Below, in pieces: positions 1 to 5,940 of a stretch of DNA of 9,230 bases. The position numbers were made by a program, and so were the translations under genes. Origin of the DNA: Pseudomonadales bacterium (GTDB lineage Bacteria; Pseudomonadota; Gammaproteobacteria; Pseudomonadales; JAHEIH01); NCBI GenBank assembly GCA_023255355.1, contig JALRIU010000224.1, positions 1 to 9,230 of the forward strand, given 5' to 3'. The notes under the pieces are model-generated. The model ran no database searches. It worked only from the letters and a program-made list of their open reading frames with translations, and was not told where the DNA came from. The first letter of the stretch is position 1; every line of letters begins with the position of its first letter.

Positions 1-708
1 TTTGATATGTCTGAATATATGGAACGCCATACAGTGTCTCGATTGATTGGCGCGCCTCCAGGATATGTTGGATATGATCAAGGTGGTTTACTAACCGAAG
101 CAGTTACTAAGCATCCACACGCTGTTCTTTTGTTAGACGAAATAGAGAAGGCACATCCAGAAGTCTTTAATTTGCTTCTGCAAGTGATGGATCATGGTAC
201 TTTGACAGATAACAATGGTCGTAAAGCTGATTTTAGAAACGTTATTCTGATTATGACTACCAATGCTGGTGCGCAGATCATGAGCCGTGCATCAATTGGT
301 TTTACCACGCAAGATCATAGTAGTGACGGTATGGAGGAGCTTAAGAAACTCTTTAGCCCTGAGTTTAGAAATCGCTTGGATTCGATTATTCAGTTTGGTG
401 AGTTACCGCGTGAAGTTGTGTATACCGTGCTTGATAAGTTTTTGGTGGAGCTCCAAGTTCAATTGGATGATAAGAAAGTTCATATTGAAGTGGATGATGA
501 AGCAAGAGAGCTTCTTGTTGAGAAGGGTTATGACCGGGCAATGGGTGCCCGTCCGATGGCCCGTGTCATTCAAGAACTCATTAAAAAACCTTTGGCAGAT
601 TTAGTGTTGTTCGGTGAGTTGGCTAGCAAGGGTGGCACAGCATTAGTCACCGTTGAAAATGGCGACATTGTTGTACGAACTGAAAATGAGATGCTAGAAC
701 CTGCCTAG
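1..708 (+). CDS. clpA: ClpA, ATP-dependent Clp protease ATPase subunit, C-terminal part (5' end outside window)
   Basis: This is the AAA+ unfoldase that feeds substrates, including N-degron substrates handed over by ClpS, into the ClpP chamber in the cytoplasm. The reading frame is open from base 1, so the gene starts outside the window and the ATG at 7 is internal. Only the end of the second AAA+ module is seen. Counting from that Met: pore loop GYVG (19-22), Walker B LLLDE (41-45), sensor-1 region TTNAGA (84-89), ClpP-docking tripeptide IGF (97-99), arginine-finger region PEFRNR (118-123) and sensor-2 motif GARP (180-183). The very close match to E. coli ClpA over the docking loop and arginine-finger region (IGL and TPEFRNRLD there) separates it from ClpB and ClpX. 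The docking tripeptide is IGF rather than E. coli's IGL, a conservative change. It ends at TAG 706-708, followed by a hairpin terminator. The family is certain; only completeness is lacking. Confidence 0.97.
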   Translation, partial: FDMSEYMERHTVSRLIGAPPGYVGYDQGGLLTEAVTKHPHAVLLLDEIEKAHPEVFNLLLQVMDHGTLTDNNGRKADFRNVILIMTTNAGAQIMSRASIGFTTQDHSSDGMEELKKLFSPEFRNRLDSIIQFGELPREVVYTVLDKFLVELQVQLDDKKVHIEVDDEARELLVEKGYDRAMGARPMARVIQELIKKPLADLVLFGELASKGGTALVTVENGDIVVRTENEMLEPA

Positions 709-720
709 CAGACAGGCAAA

Positions 721-765
721 TGTCATGAATTGAATTATATTCGATTCATGACATGTACTTTTTAA
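721..765 (+). terminator. Intrinsic terminator after clpA, possibly shared with infA
   Basis: An inverted repeat has 15-base arms at 721-735 and 739-753. All pairs are Watson-Crick except one G-U, and the loop is 3 bases. It starts 12 bases after the clpA stop and is followed by a short T-run at 759-763. It sits between two convergent genes, so it could also stop infA transcription. The minus-strand exit (717-720) gives only a TTTG stretch, making it a weaker terminator in that direction. The stem is AT-rich but long. Confidence 0.8.
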
Positions 766-774
766 AATTTCTTT

Positions 775-993
775 TTAACGAGCGCGGTATGTAATGCGAC
801 CTTTAGTTAGGTCGTATGGCGTTAATTCTACGCGTACTTTATCACCCGTAAGAATACGGATGTAGTTTTTACGCATTTTGCCAGAAATGTGAGCTGTCAC
901 AACGTGACCATTTTCAAGTTTTACACGAAACGTAGTGTTGGGAAGGGTATCGATAACTTCACCTTCCATTTCAATATTGTCTTCTTTTGCCAT
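775..993 (-). CDS. infA: Translation initiation factor IF-1
   Basis: IF-1 is a 72-residue S1/OB-fold protein that binds the A site of the 30S subunit and works with IF-2 and IF-3 at initiation. The sequence matches E. coli IF-1 at nearly every position. It begins MAKEDNIEM and contains the conserved core HISGKMRKNYIRI and the C-terminal ELTPYDLTKGRI segment. The length is exactly that of the family. The ATG at 993 is preceded by GGAG (plus-strand 1005-1008), 11 bases upstream. It is convergent to clpA, an arrangement common in gammaproteobacteria. The 144 bases upstream (994-1137) should hold its promoter, but I see no good -35/-10 pair there. Confidence 0.98.
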   Translation of the reverse strand: MAKEDNIEMEGEVIDTLPNTTFRVKLENGHVVTAHISGKMRKNYIRILTGDKVRVELTPYDLTKGRITYRAR

Positions 994-1137
994 TCGGCCA
1001 GCATCTCCATTAGGAACTGTTTAAAAAGTGCGCGCATTTTGCCGTAATTCACAGCAAACTGCAAAACATATAGTGAAAAAAGCCAGATTTAGCGAGCGAT
1101 TAAGGCGTTAATTGATTAAGGATTGGTGTCTCGAGTA

Positions 1138-1902
1138 TCACTTATATTCATTTTCTGGGTTATCAAATTGTAGGTAATTCCGTAACTTAATTGTAAAAAA
1201 GTAAAAAAATGGCGTGTCTGCTAAAGCACAAAATACTTTGAAGAAATAATTGCTAAGTAAAAGTATGAAGATAGCTTTGGTTGTCAGATCTCCACTGATA
1301 ATGGCGGCCCAAAATGTCACACTAATAACAGCAATTGAGTCAACGAGTTGGCTAACCATGGTACTGAAGTTATTTCTAATCCAGAGGTATTTGCCCTTGG
1401 TAAGTTTTTTCCAGAAGTGAAATAACTTTACGTCGCAATATTGCGCCGCGATATAGGCCATCATGGAGGCAAACATCGCTCCCGACGTGCAGGCATATAG
1501 CAGGGTAAATAGCTCGGCTGAATCTTTTAAAATTTGACCATTGGGAAGACCCACTTCATTAGCTAGCATGATTGCTTGCCATGGTGGGGCTGTATCGGCA
1601 GCAGGAAGCATATTGCCAAGTGTCATGACCCCAAAAATAAACAAATTTAAAACAAGGCCAACACTTACCATGAAATTGGCTCGACGTTGTCCATATAATT
1701 CACAAATTAGATCAGTACAAAGAAAAGTCAGTGGGTAGGGTAAGACGCCCACAGCAAGGGCCATTGGACCTAATTGGACAAATCGAGTTATACCAATCAC
1801 ATTTAGTAGGGTCATGCTGCATATAAAAAAGCCTGCCAGGACTAAAAATACGCGCTCTCTTCGCTCGATCAGCCAGCCGGGGGTATTATCTTTGTGAACC
1901 AT
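1138..1902 (-). CDS. yhhQ: YhhQ/VUT-family queuosine-precursor transporter
   Basis: This is an inner-membrane transporter of the Vut_1 family. E. coli YhhQ imports the queuosine precursors preQ0 and preQ1, which are used to modify the wobble base of GUN-anticodon tRNAs. The 254-residue protein has about six hydrophobic spans (near 18-40, 44-66, 78-98, 130-155, 186-204 and 208-236). It carries family signatures: PYPLTFLCTDLICELYG (55-71), LWIRNNFSTMVSQLVDS (173-189) and a C-terminal YFFKVFCALADTP (219-231). Its ATG at 1902 has a poorly placed GGA about 11 bases upstream. It lies 144 bases from infA on the same strand and is divergent from feoA. No other queuosine genes are in the window, and no preQ1 riboswitch is evident in the 118-base leader region. 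Family assignment is firm; the substrate is inferred from E. coli. Confidence 0.9.
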   Translation of the reverse strand: MVHKDNTPGWLIERRERVFLVLAGFFICSMTLLNVIGITRFVQLGPMALAVGVLPYPLTFLCTDLICELYGQRRANFMVSVGLVLNLFIFGVMTLGNMLPAADTAPPWQAIMLANEVGLPNGQILKDSAELFTLLYACTSGAMFASMMAYIAAQYCDVKLFHFWKKLTKGKYLWIRNNFSTMVSQLVDSIAVISVTFWAAIISGDLTTKAIFILLLSNYFFKVFCALADTPFFYFFTIKLRNYLQFDNPENEYK

Positions 1903-1956
1903 ATCAATGTTTTCCGAATCAATTGTATTTTATATAATAAAGCTTGTTATTCTAAA

Positions 1957-1971
1957 TGATAAAGATTGCTA
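1957..1971. promoter_or_regulatory. Weak Fur-like dyad upstream of feoA
   Basis: The 15 bases TGATAAAGATTGCTA match 10 of 14 informative positions of the 7-1-7 Fur consensus (TGATAAT-N-ATTATCA). The left half is nearly perfect and the right half is poor. The site overlaps the proposed -35 of the feo promoter, where a repressor would act. In an AT-rich spacer such a match may occur by chance, so this is suggestive only. The downstream feo genes make Fur control plausible from family knowledge. Confidence 0.3.
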
Positions 1972-1993
1972 TTTGCATTTAGGGTGCTATAGT
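1966..1993 (+). promoter_or_regulatory. Candidate sigma-70 promoter of the feo operon
   Basis: A -35-like TTGCTA (1966-1971) and a -10-like TATAGT (1988-1993) are separated by 16 bases, predicting transcription from about 2000 and a leader of roughly 20 bases before feoA. The -10 matches TATAAT at five of six positions and the -35 at four of six. A short dyad, CTATA at 1987-1991 and TATAG at 2000-2004, spans the -10 and start region and could be an operator. Confidence 0.5.
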
Positions 1994-2020
1994 TATCGTT
2001 ATAGATATTTGGAGTAGCAT

Positions 2021-2272
2021 GTGATTAATAGTATACCTTCTCTCTGGCAAATGGCACGTGGCAATCGTTGTGTTGTGACAGGGTTTGATGAATCAATTCA
2101 GGCAAATATCCGCACTCGCCTTGAAGAATTGGGCTTTCGTCAAGGTGCGATAATTACTTGCTCAATGGCACCAAGGTTAGGGGCACCTAAGCTCTATAAC
2201 GTAGCTAATAGCGTCTATTCTCTAGAGAAAAACCTCGCTAAATTAGTACAGATTGAATCCTTGAGTGCATGA
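2021..2272 (+). CDS. feoA: FeoA, ferrous iron transport accessory protein
   Basis: FeoA is a small cytoplasmic SH3-like protein required for FeoB-mediated Fe(II) uptake, thought to contact FeoB. The 83-residue product shows the family pattern: an N-terminal strand (RCVVTGFD), a helix with RTRLEELGFRQGA (31-43), then a strand-rich half with APRLGAPKLYNVA and the closing LAKLVQIE. I chose the GTG at 2021 because GGAG at 2011-2014 lies six bases upstream and no in-frame ATG gives full length. Its stop overlaps the feoB start in an ATGA arrangement (2269-2272), implying translational coupling. The length is normal for the family, which runs about 75-85 residues. Confidence 0.92.
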   Translation: MINSIPSLWQMARGNRCVVTGFDESIQANIRTRLEELGFRQGAIITCSMAPRLGAPKLYNVANSVYSLEKNLAKLVQIESLSA

Positions 2273-4098
2273 AAAAAGTTCTTCTTGTAGGCAGCCCTAA
2301 TTCGGGTAAAAGCTATCTTTTTAATCGTATGACTGGTATGAATCAGCGTGTTGCTAACTTTCCTGGCATCACAGTTGATACACATGCCGGTGTTTGTCGC
2401 GACAATGTTGATTTAGAAATTATCGATTTTCCTGGAGTATATTCCTTACAGCATATCTCTGGTGAGGAAGAGGTAGCGGTAAATGCCTTCAACAATGCAT
2501 TACAAGCCCCAGTGGGTGAAATCGCAGCCGTTGTATGTGTTGTGGATGGAACGCGTTTAGAGAAAGGATTGTTTTTTGCCTTGCAAGTCCGTGAGGCTTG
2601 TTACGCCGCGGGCCATCCCATGGTGATTGTGACCAATATGTACGATATTTTGTTGCGTCATAGAATGGATGTCGATACTGCTAGTCTTCAGGATACTCTT
2701 GGTGTACCCGTTTTACCCGTATCAGCGCGTTCGGGCCAAGGCATAAAAACTTTAATCGGTGTCGCAAGCAATCCGATAGCACCGATTAAGCCGCTTTTAC
2801 AAAAAGATGTTATTGCGGTTGATCAGAATACACTTCGAAACATGGCCGAAGAACTCACTCAGCAATATGGTCCCAAGGGCGACTTTTTGCTATTAGCACA
2901 TAATCGTGCTGATAGATTTTTTCTTCAGACCATTACTGGTGGTTTGAGTTTTGTTTTTATTATGTTCATGTTGTTCCAGTCGATATTTACCTGGGCAGCG
3001 CCTTTAATGGATGGTATTGAAGCACTAATTGCGACGGCGGCTGATGCGACTTTAAACCACATGGATGAGGGCTGGTTTAAAGATTTTGTTGGTGATGCCC
3101 TGTTCGGTGGTTTGGGTGCTTTTTTGGTATTTGTACCGCAGATTTTTATCCTCACTATGGTCGTCGGAATAATGGAAGATTCTGGTTACTTGGCAAGAGC
3201 TGCTGTCATTTGCCACCGTCCACTTCGTTTCTTTGGGCTCACAGGTAAAAGTTTCGTGCCGCTTTTATCTGGTGTGGCATGTGCTATTCCGGGAATTTAC
3301 GCCGCGCGTACCATCGAATCGCCGCGCCGTCGTTTGTTGACCTATCTTGCTATTCCGCTGATGCCATGTTCTGCACGCTTGCCTGTATACGGATTGCTAA
3401 TTGCAGCCTTTGTGCCTGATCAAACGCTTGGAGGCTGGATAGGTCTGCAAGGTTTAGCAATGCTTGGTATCTACTTCTTTGGCATTGTTATGGGGTTGTT
3501 AGTGGTTTCAGTACTTTCGCGTTTTGATAACGCTAAAACAATAGACACTCCCTTTGTTCTTGAAATGCCGCCATACCGTACTCCAGGCGTGATGACCATC
3601 ATTAGAAACGGTTGGGAGCGCAGCGGTGACTTTGTGATGCGCGCGGGACCAGTGATTTTCTGGGTGAGTTTGGTTATTTGGTTGTTGGGTTATTTCCCCA
3701 ATAACGGTCAAGGTTTGGAGGATTCATGGTTGGGTGTTGCCGGGCATATTATTGAACCTGTTTTTGAACCTCTTGGCCTTGATTGGAAATATGGTGTCGC
3801 TATTTTGATGTCGTTTCTTGCTCGCGAAGTTTTTGTAGGGACGTTAGGCACTTTGTTTGGTATTGAGGGTGCAGATGAACATATTGGTTCATTAGCAGAA
3901 CAAGTGACTGCTAGCGGTTTATCACTTGCTTCAGGGCTCGCCTTGGTGGTGTTTTTTGCTATAGCTTCGCAGTGTATATCTACATTGGCTACTCTTTATC
4001 GTGAGGCGCGTTCGGTCAAACTCCCTTTGCAGATGTTTATTGGCTACGGGGTGCTGGCCTATCTAATGGCTTTCTTAGTCTATAGGCTGTTCGTCTAA
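2269..4098 (+). CDS. feoB: FeoB, ferrous iron transporter with N-terminal GTPase domain (compact form)
   Basis: FeoB is the inner-membrane Fe(II) transporter with a cytoplasmic G domain. Visible G motifs are G1 GSPNSGKS (8-15), G2 Thr35 in GITVD, G3 DFPG (53-56), G4 NMYD (123-126) and G5 SAR (152-154). The membrane part starts near residue 223. It carries the gate signatures GYLARAA (306-312), GKSFVPLLSGVAC (326-338) and PLMPCSARL (363-371), followed by FLAREVFVGTLGTL (516-529). Cys338, Cys367 and Cys569 appear to correspond to the conserved membrane cysteines of E. coli FeoB. At 609 residues it is clearly shorter than the roughly 770 of E. coli. Only about 60 residues separate the G domain from the first span, so the helical GDI domain looks reduced, and the membrane region is also shorter. 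All core motifs survive, so it is a compact variant rather than a broken gene. It overlaps feoA by 4 bases and the downstream GNAT gene by one. Confidence 0.95.
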   Translation: MKKVLLVGSPNSGKSYLFNRMTGMNQRVANFPGITVDTHAGVCRDNVDLEIIDFPGVYSLQHISGEEEVAVNAFNNALQAPVGEIAAVVCVVDGTRLEKGLFFALQVREACYAAGHPMVIVTNMYDILLRHRMDVDTASLQDTLGVPVLPVSARSGQGIKTLIGVASNPIAPIKPLLQKDVIAVDQNTLRNMAEELTQQYGPKGDFLLLAHNRADRFFLQTITGGLSFVFIMFMLFQSIFTWAAPLMDGIEALIATAADATLNHMDEGWFKDFVGDALFGGLGAFLVFVPQIFILTMVVGIMEDSGYLARAAVICHRPLRFFGLTGKSFVPLLSGVACAIPGIYAARTIESPRRRLLTYLAIPLMPCSARLPVYGLLIAAFVPDQTLGGWIGLQGLAMLGIYFFGIVMGLLVVSVLSRFDNAKTIDTPFVLEMPPYRTPGVMTIIRNGWERSGDFVMRAGPVIFWVSLVIWLLGYFPNNGQGLEDSWLGVAGHIIEPVFEPLGLDWKYGVAILMSFLAREVFVGTLGTLFGIEGADEHIGSLAEQVTASGLSLASGLALVVFFAIASQCISTLATLYREARSVKLPLQMFIGYGVLAYLMAFLVYRLFV

Positions 4099-4352
4099 TG
4101 ATCGTTACACATGATAATGATCACCAGTCTTTTAAAATAATCACCGAGGGTGGAGAATCGATTTTACGTTATCGAGTCCATGCAAACGTTATCGATTTTT
4201 ATACAACCTTTGTGCATCCTGCTGACCGTGGTTCTCGAGTGGGTGTGAGCCTAGTGAAAGCTGCTGTCGATTGGGCGCAGCAACAAGGTTTTAGCATGCA
4301 GGCATCGTGCTGGTATGTTGATAAATATCTAGTAAAACACTCACTAAAATGA
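4098..4352 (+). CDS. Small GNAT-fold protein (Acetyltransf_CG / COG2388-like), third gene of the feo operon
   Basis: This 84-residue protein resembles the minimal GNAT family related to human GTSF-like/NATD1 proteins and bacterial YidJ-type acetyltransferases (PF14542). The fold pattern is visible: a strand ILRYRV (22-27), strands VIDFYTTFVHP (31-41), the acetyl-CoA loop region RGSRVG (44-49), helix SLVKAAVDWAQQQG (51-64), and the family C-terminus with a Cys-Trp pair and VDKYLVKH (71-81). The usual R-G-x-G-x-G/A loop has Arg at position 47 where Gly is expected, so acetyl-CoA binding may be weakened or lost. The ATG at 4098 overlaps the feoB stop (TAATG), implying coupled translation. It occupies the place of feoC but has no winged-helix features. 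The 3' end overlaps truC, on the other strand, by 9 bases. The family call is good; the substrate is unknown. Confidence 0.8.
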   Translation: MIVTHDNDHQSFKIITEGGESILRYRVHANVIDFYTTFVHPADRGSRVGVSLVKAAVDWAQQQGFSMQASCWYVDKYLVKHSLK

Positions 4353-5072
4353 CCAGTCAAACGCGTTGAATACCCTAGTAAATGCCTCATCTAACGCTGC
4401 TCGGCAGGTAATCTGTTGACCTGTTATCGGATGGTGCCACGTTAATTCTCGCGCCATCAATAATAATCTGTCGGCACCATATTCGCTTCGAAAAAATCGA
4501 TTGTGCACGCCTTTACCATGACGAGCATCACCGATGATTGGGTGGCCAATATGTTTCATATGACGACGTAGTTGGTGTCTACGCCCTGTCAGGGGTTTTA
4601 ATTCGACCCATGAGTATCTTGACTGCGGAAAACGATCGACAAAGATAGGTAGCTCGACAGTTGCAAGGCGCCTGAAGAGCGTCTGAGCTGACTGCGGTTC
4701 AGGTAATACGCGTCTATCCTTATCGGCATAGTCATCTGCTTGGTAGCTAAGTGCGTGATCAATAAACCCCTCTTCTGGAGCATAGCCTCTTACAACCGCC
4801 CAATAGGTTTTGTTGACTTTTTCGCTATTGATAACGTCTGCCATGGCGCTTGCAGCCTCACTATGAAGAGCAAAGATCATGACCCCGGAAGTAGGTTTGT
4901 CGAGTCTGTGAATAGGGTATATATGTTGGCCTATTTGATTGCGAAGGATTTGCAGTGCAAAACGAGTTTCTCGCTTGTCGATAGGGCTTCGATGAACTAA
5001 TAAACCAGAGGGTTTGTCGATGACCACATAGTGGTCATCGCGGAATAGAATGTCGAGTTGCTCATCGCTCAC
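4344..5072 (-). CDS. truC: tRNA pseudouridine(65) synthase TruC
   Basis: TruC is a cytoplasmic RluA-family enzyme that isomerises U65 in the acceptor/T-stem region of certain tRNAs. The 242-residue protein has the catalytic motif HRLDKPTSG (55-63) with nucleophile Asp58. It also has the early KPSGLLVHRS segment (20-29) and the family block LKPLTGRRHQLRRHMKHIGHPIIGD (158-182). Similarity to E. coli TruC, for example IGQH before the active site and LATVE in the middle, separates it from RluA, RluC and RluD, and there is no S4 domain. The start is GTG at 5070-5072, abutting the stop of the upstream DUF442 gene with no gap. No clear Shine-Dalgarno is visible, so translation is probably coupled. 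Presence in a sulfur-handling operon is unusual for truC. Confidence 0.92.
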   Translation of the reverse strand: MSDEQLDILFRDDHYVVIDKPSGLLVHRSPIDKRETRFALQILRNQIGQHIYPIHRLDKPTSGVMIFALHSEAASAMADVINSEKVNKTYWAVVRGYAPEEGFIDHALSYQADDYADKDRRVLPEPQSAQTLFRRLATVELPIFVDRFPQSRYSWVELKPLTGRRHQLRRHMKHIGHPIIGDARHGKGVHNRFFRSEYGADRLLLMARELTWHHPITGQQITCRAALDEAFTRVFNAFDWSF

Positions 5073-5474
5073 TTAAGAGCGAAGGCCGCTTAGATCGTAG
5101 CCGGCATCAGCAGCTTTGGCGATGCGAGTTTCTACGTCGTAATTGCCTACGTTGCTCAACCCCCAAAGAATCGTACAACGTGTTCCGGTTCGGCAAAAGC
5201 CCAACAAAGGTTTTGCTGCATTGTTGTAATTGTTGGTAAAACTGTCTAGATCGTGCTGTGAAAATTGACCGCTAATAACAGGTTGGTAAATAAAATCCAA
5301 ACCTGCTGCTTTTGCAGCAGCCTCGATTTCTTCCATCGCTGGCTGACCAAACTCTTCTTGGTCAGGTCGATTGGCGATAATTGTTTTAAAGCCAAGCTTA
5401 GCAATCGTTTCAATATCACTGACCTGAATCTGTGGGGTGACTGACATATTTTCGTCGAGTTCTCTGGGTGTCAT
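5073..5474 (-). CDS. DUF442 / TIGR01244-family sulfur transferase-like protein
   Basis: This stand-alone 133-residue protein matches the domain fused to the persulfide dioxygenase-like metallo-beta-lactamase in Xylella and Agrobacterium Blh. It has the opening SVTPQIQVSDI (11-21), NRPD (35-38), and the active loop CRTGTR (94-99) followed by CTILWGL. The fold belongs to the Cys-dependent phosphatase/rhodanese group. A loop of Cys plus four residues plus Arg is rhodanese-like, while protein tyrosine phosphatases have Cys plus five plus Arg. A sulfane-sulfur carrier or transferase role is therefore preferred, with Cys94 as the persulfide carrier. The adjoining YeeE/YedE genes support this. AGAGG five bases before the ATG at 5474 fixes the start. 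The metallo-hydrolase half found in Blh is absent here. Function is inferred. Confidence 0.85.
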   Translation of the reverse strand: MTPRELDENMSVTPQIQVSDIETIAKLGFKTIIANRPDQEEFGQPAMEEIEAAAKAAGLDFIYQPVISGQFSQHDLDSFTNNYNNAAKPLLGFCRTGTRCTILWGLSNVGNYDVETRIAKAADAGYDLSGLRS

Positions 5475-5514
5475 AAAAACCTCTTATCTAGGATATTAGA
5501 AATCCTGGGTGAAT

Positions 5515-5937
5515 TTATCGTAACTTAGGGCGATCAATGACTTCGAAAAGTAGCATTCCGGCGATCATAGCAATCACAAACACAACAGCTTTAACTTCTC
5601 CTGCGCCGATAGCAACTAGGCCCGGTCCGGGGCAAAAGCCACCTAGGCCCCATCCCATACCAAAAAGTAAACTACCGCCAACCAAGCGCATATCTATGCG
5701 TTTATTGTCGGGTATCTTGATACCGAAGCCAAGTAATGATTTGGATTTCGCACTAGCCAATCTAAATGCGAAAAAGCCGATCAAAATGGCGCCGCCCATA
5801 ACGAACATTAGAGAGGGATCCCACTCGCCCGTTATATCTAAAAAGCCAACAACTTTAGCTGGATTGGCCATACCGGCAATGATTAAACCAATCCCAAAAA
5901 CTAAACCTGCTAAAAAAGAGAAAAACGCGTAATTCAT
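5515..5937 (-). CDS. YeeE/YedE-family half-transporter, FCPGP type (DUF6691-like)
   Basis: This 140-residue, strongly hydrophobic inner-membrane protein has about four spans (5-22, 44-60, 84-108, 116-133). It has the early motif AGMANPAKVVGFLD (21-34), DPSLMFVMGGA (40-50) and the signature GGFCPGPGL (99-107), with Cys102 in the likely sulfur path. It corresponds to one half of YeeE/TsuA-like thiosulfate transporters, which are usually one protein of about 350 residues. Split pairs like this also occur as PmpA/PmpB in BigR-regulated sulfide-detoxification operons. It starts 3 bases after the stop of the other half at 5941, implying coupled translation and probably a heteromeric channel. The transported species (thiosulfate, sulfide or another sulfur form) cannot be told from sequence. 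Confidence 0.9.
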   Translation of the reverse strand: MNYAFFSFLAGLVFGIGLIIAGMANPAKVVGFLDITGEWDPSLMFVMGGAILIGFFAFRLASAKSKSLLGFGIKIPDNKRIDMRLVGGSLLFGMGWGLGGFCPGPGLVAIGAGEVKAVVFVIAMIAGMLLFEVIDRPKLR

Positions 5938-5940
5938 AGG

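Noticed and set aside
7..9. ATG at 7 as the start of the first gene
   Set aside because: The frame is open to base 1 and the preceding codons (Phe-Asp) continue the conserved ClpA sequence, so this Met is internal.
1060..1137. Terminator for the YhhQ gene near the T-run at 1077-1082
   Set aside because: A T-run is present on the minus strand, but I could not build a convincing stem just before it.
994..1137. tRNA or small RNA between infA and yhhQ
   Set aside because: No cloverleaf, T-loop motif or CCA end on either strand. It is probably only the infA promoter and leader.
1903..1960. preQ1 riboswitch or clear promoter upstream of the YhhQ gene
   Set aside because: The leader is AT-rich without a recognisable preQ1 aptamer, and the -10-like runs lack a matching -35.
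2269..4098. FeoB as a truncated pseudogene
   Set aside because: All G motifs, gate motifs and the C-terminal membrane spans are present in one frame. Shortness comes from reduced internal regions, not from a stop or frameshift.
5490..5506. AGGAT-N7-ATCCT inverted repeat between the FCPGP gene and the DUF442 gene
   Set aside because: Only five paired bases, a seven-base loop and no T-run. It is too weak to call a terminator, attenuator or operator.
5537..5932. 131-codon plus-strand open frame opposite the FCPGP YeeE/YedE gene
   Set aside because: The proline/lysine/isoleucine-rich product is the antisense shadow of a hydrophobic membrane protein. The minus-strand frame has the family motifs.
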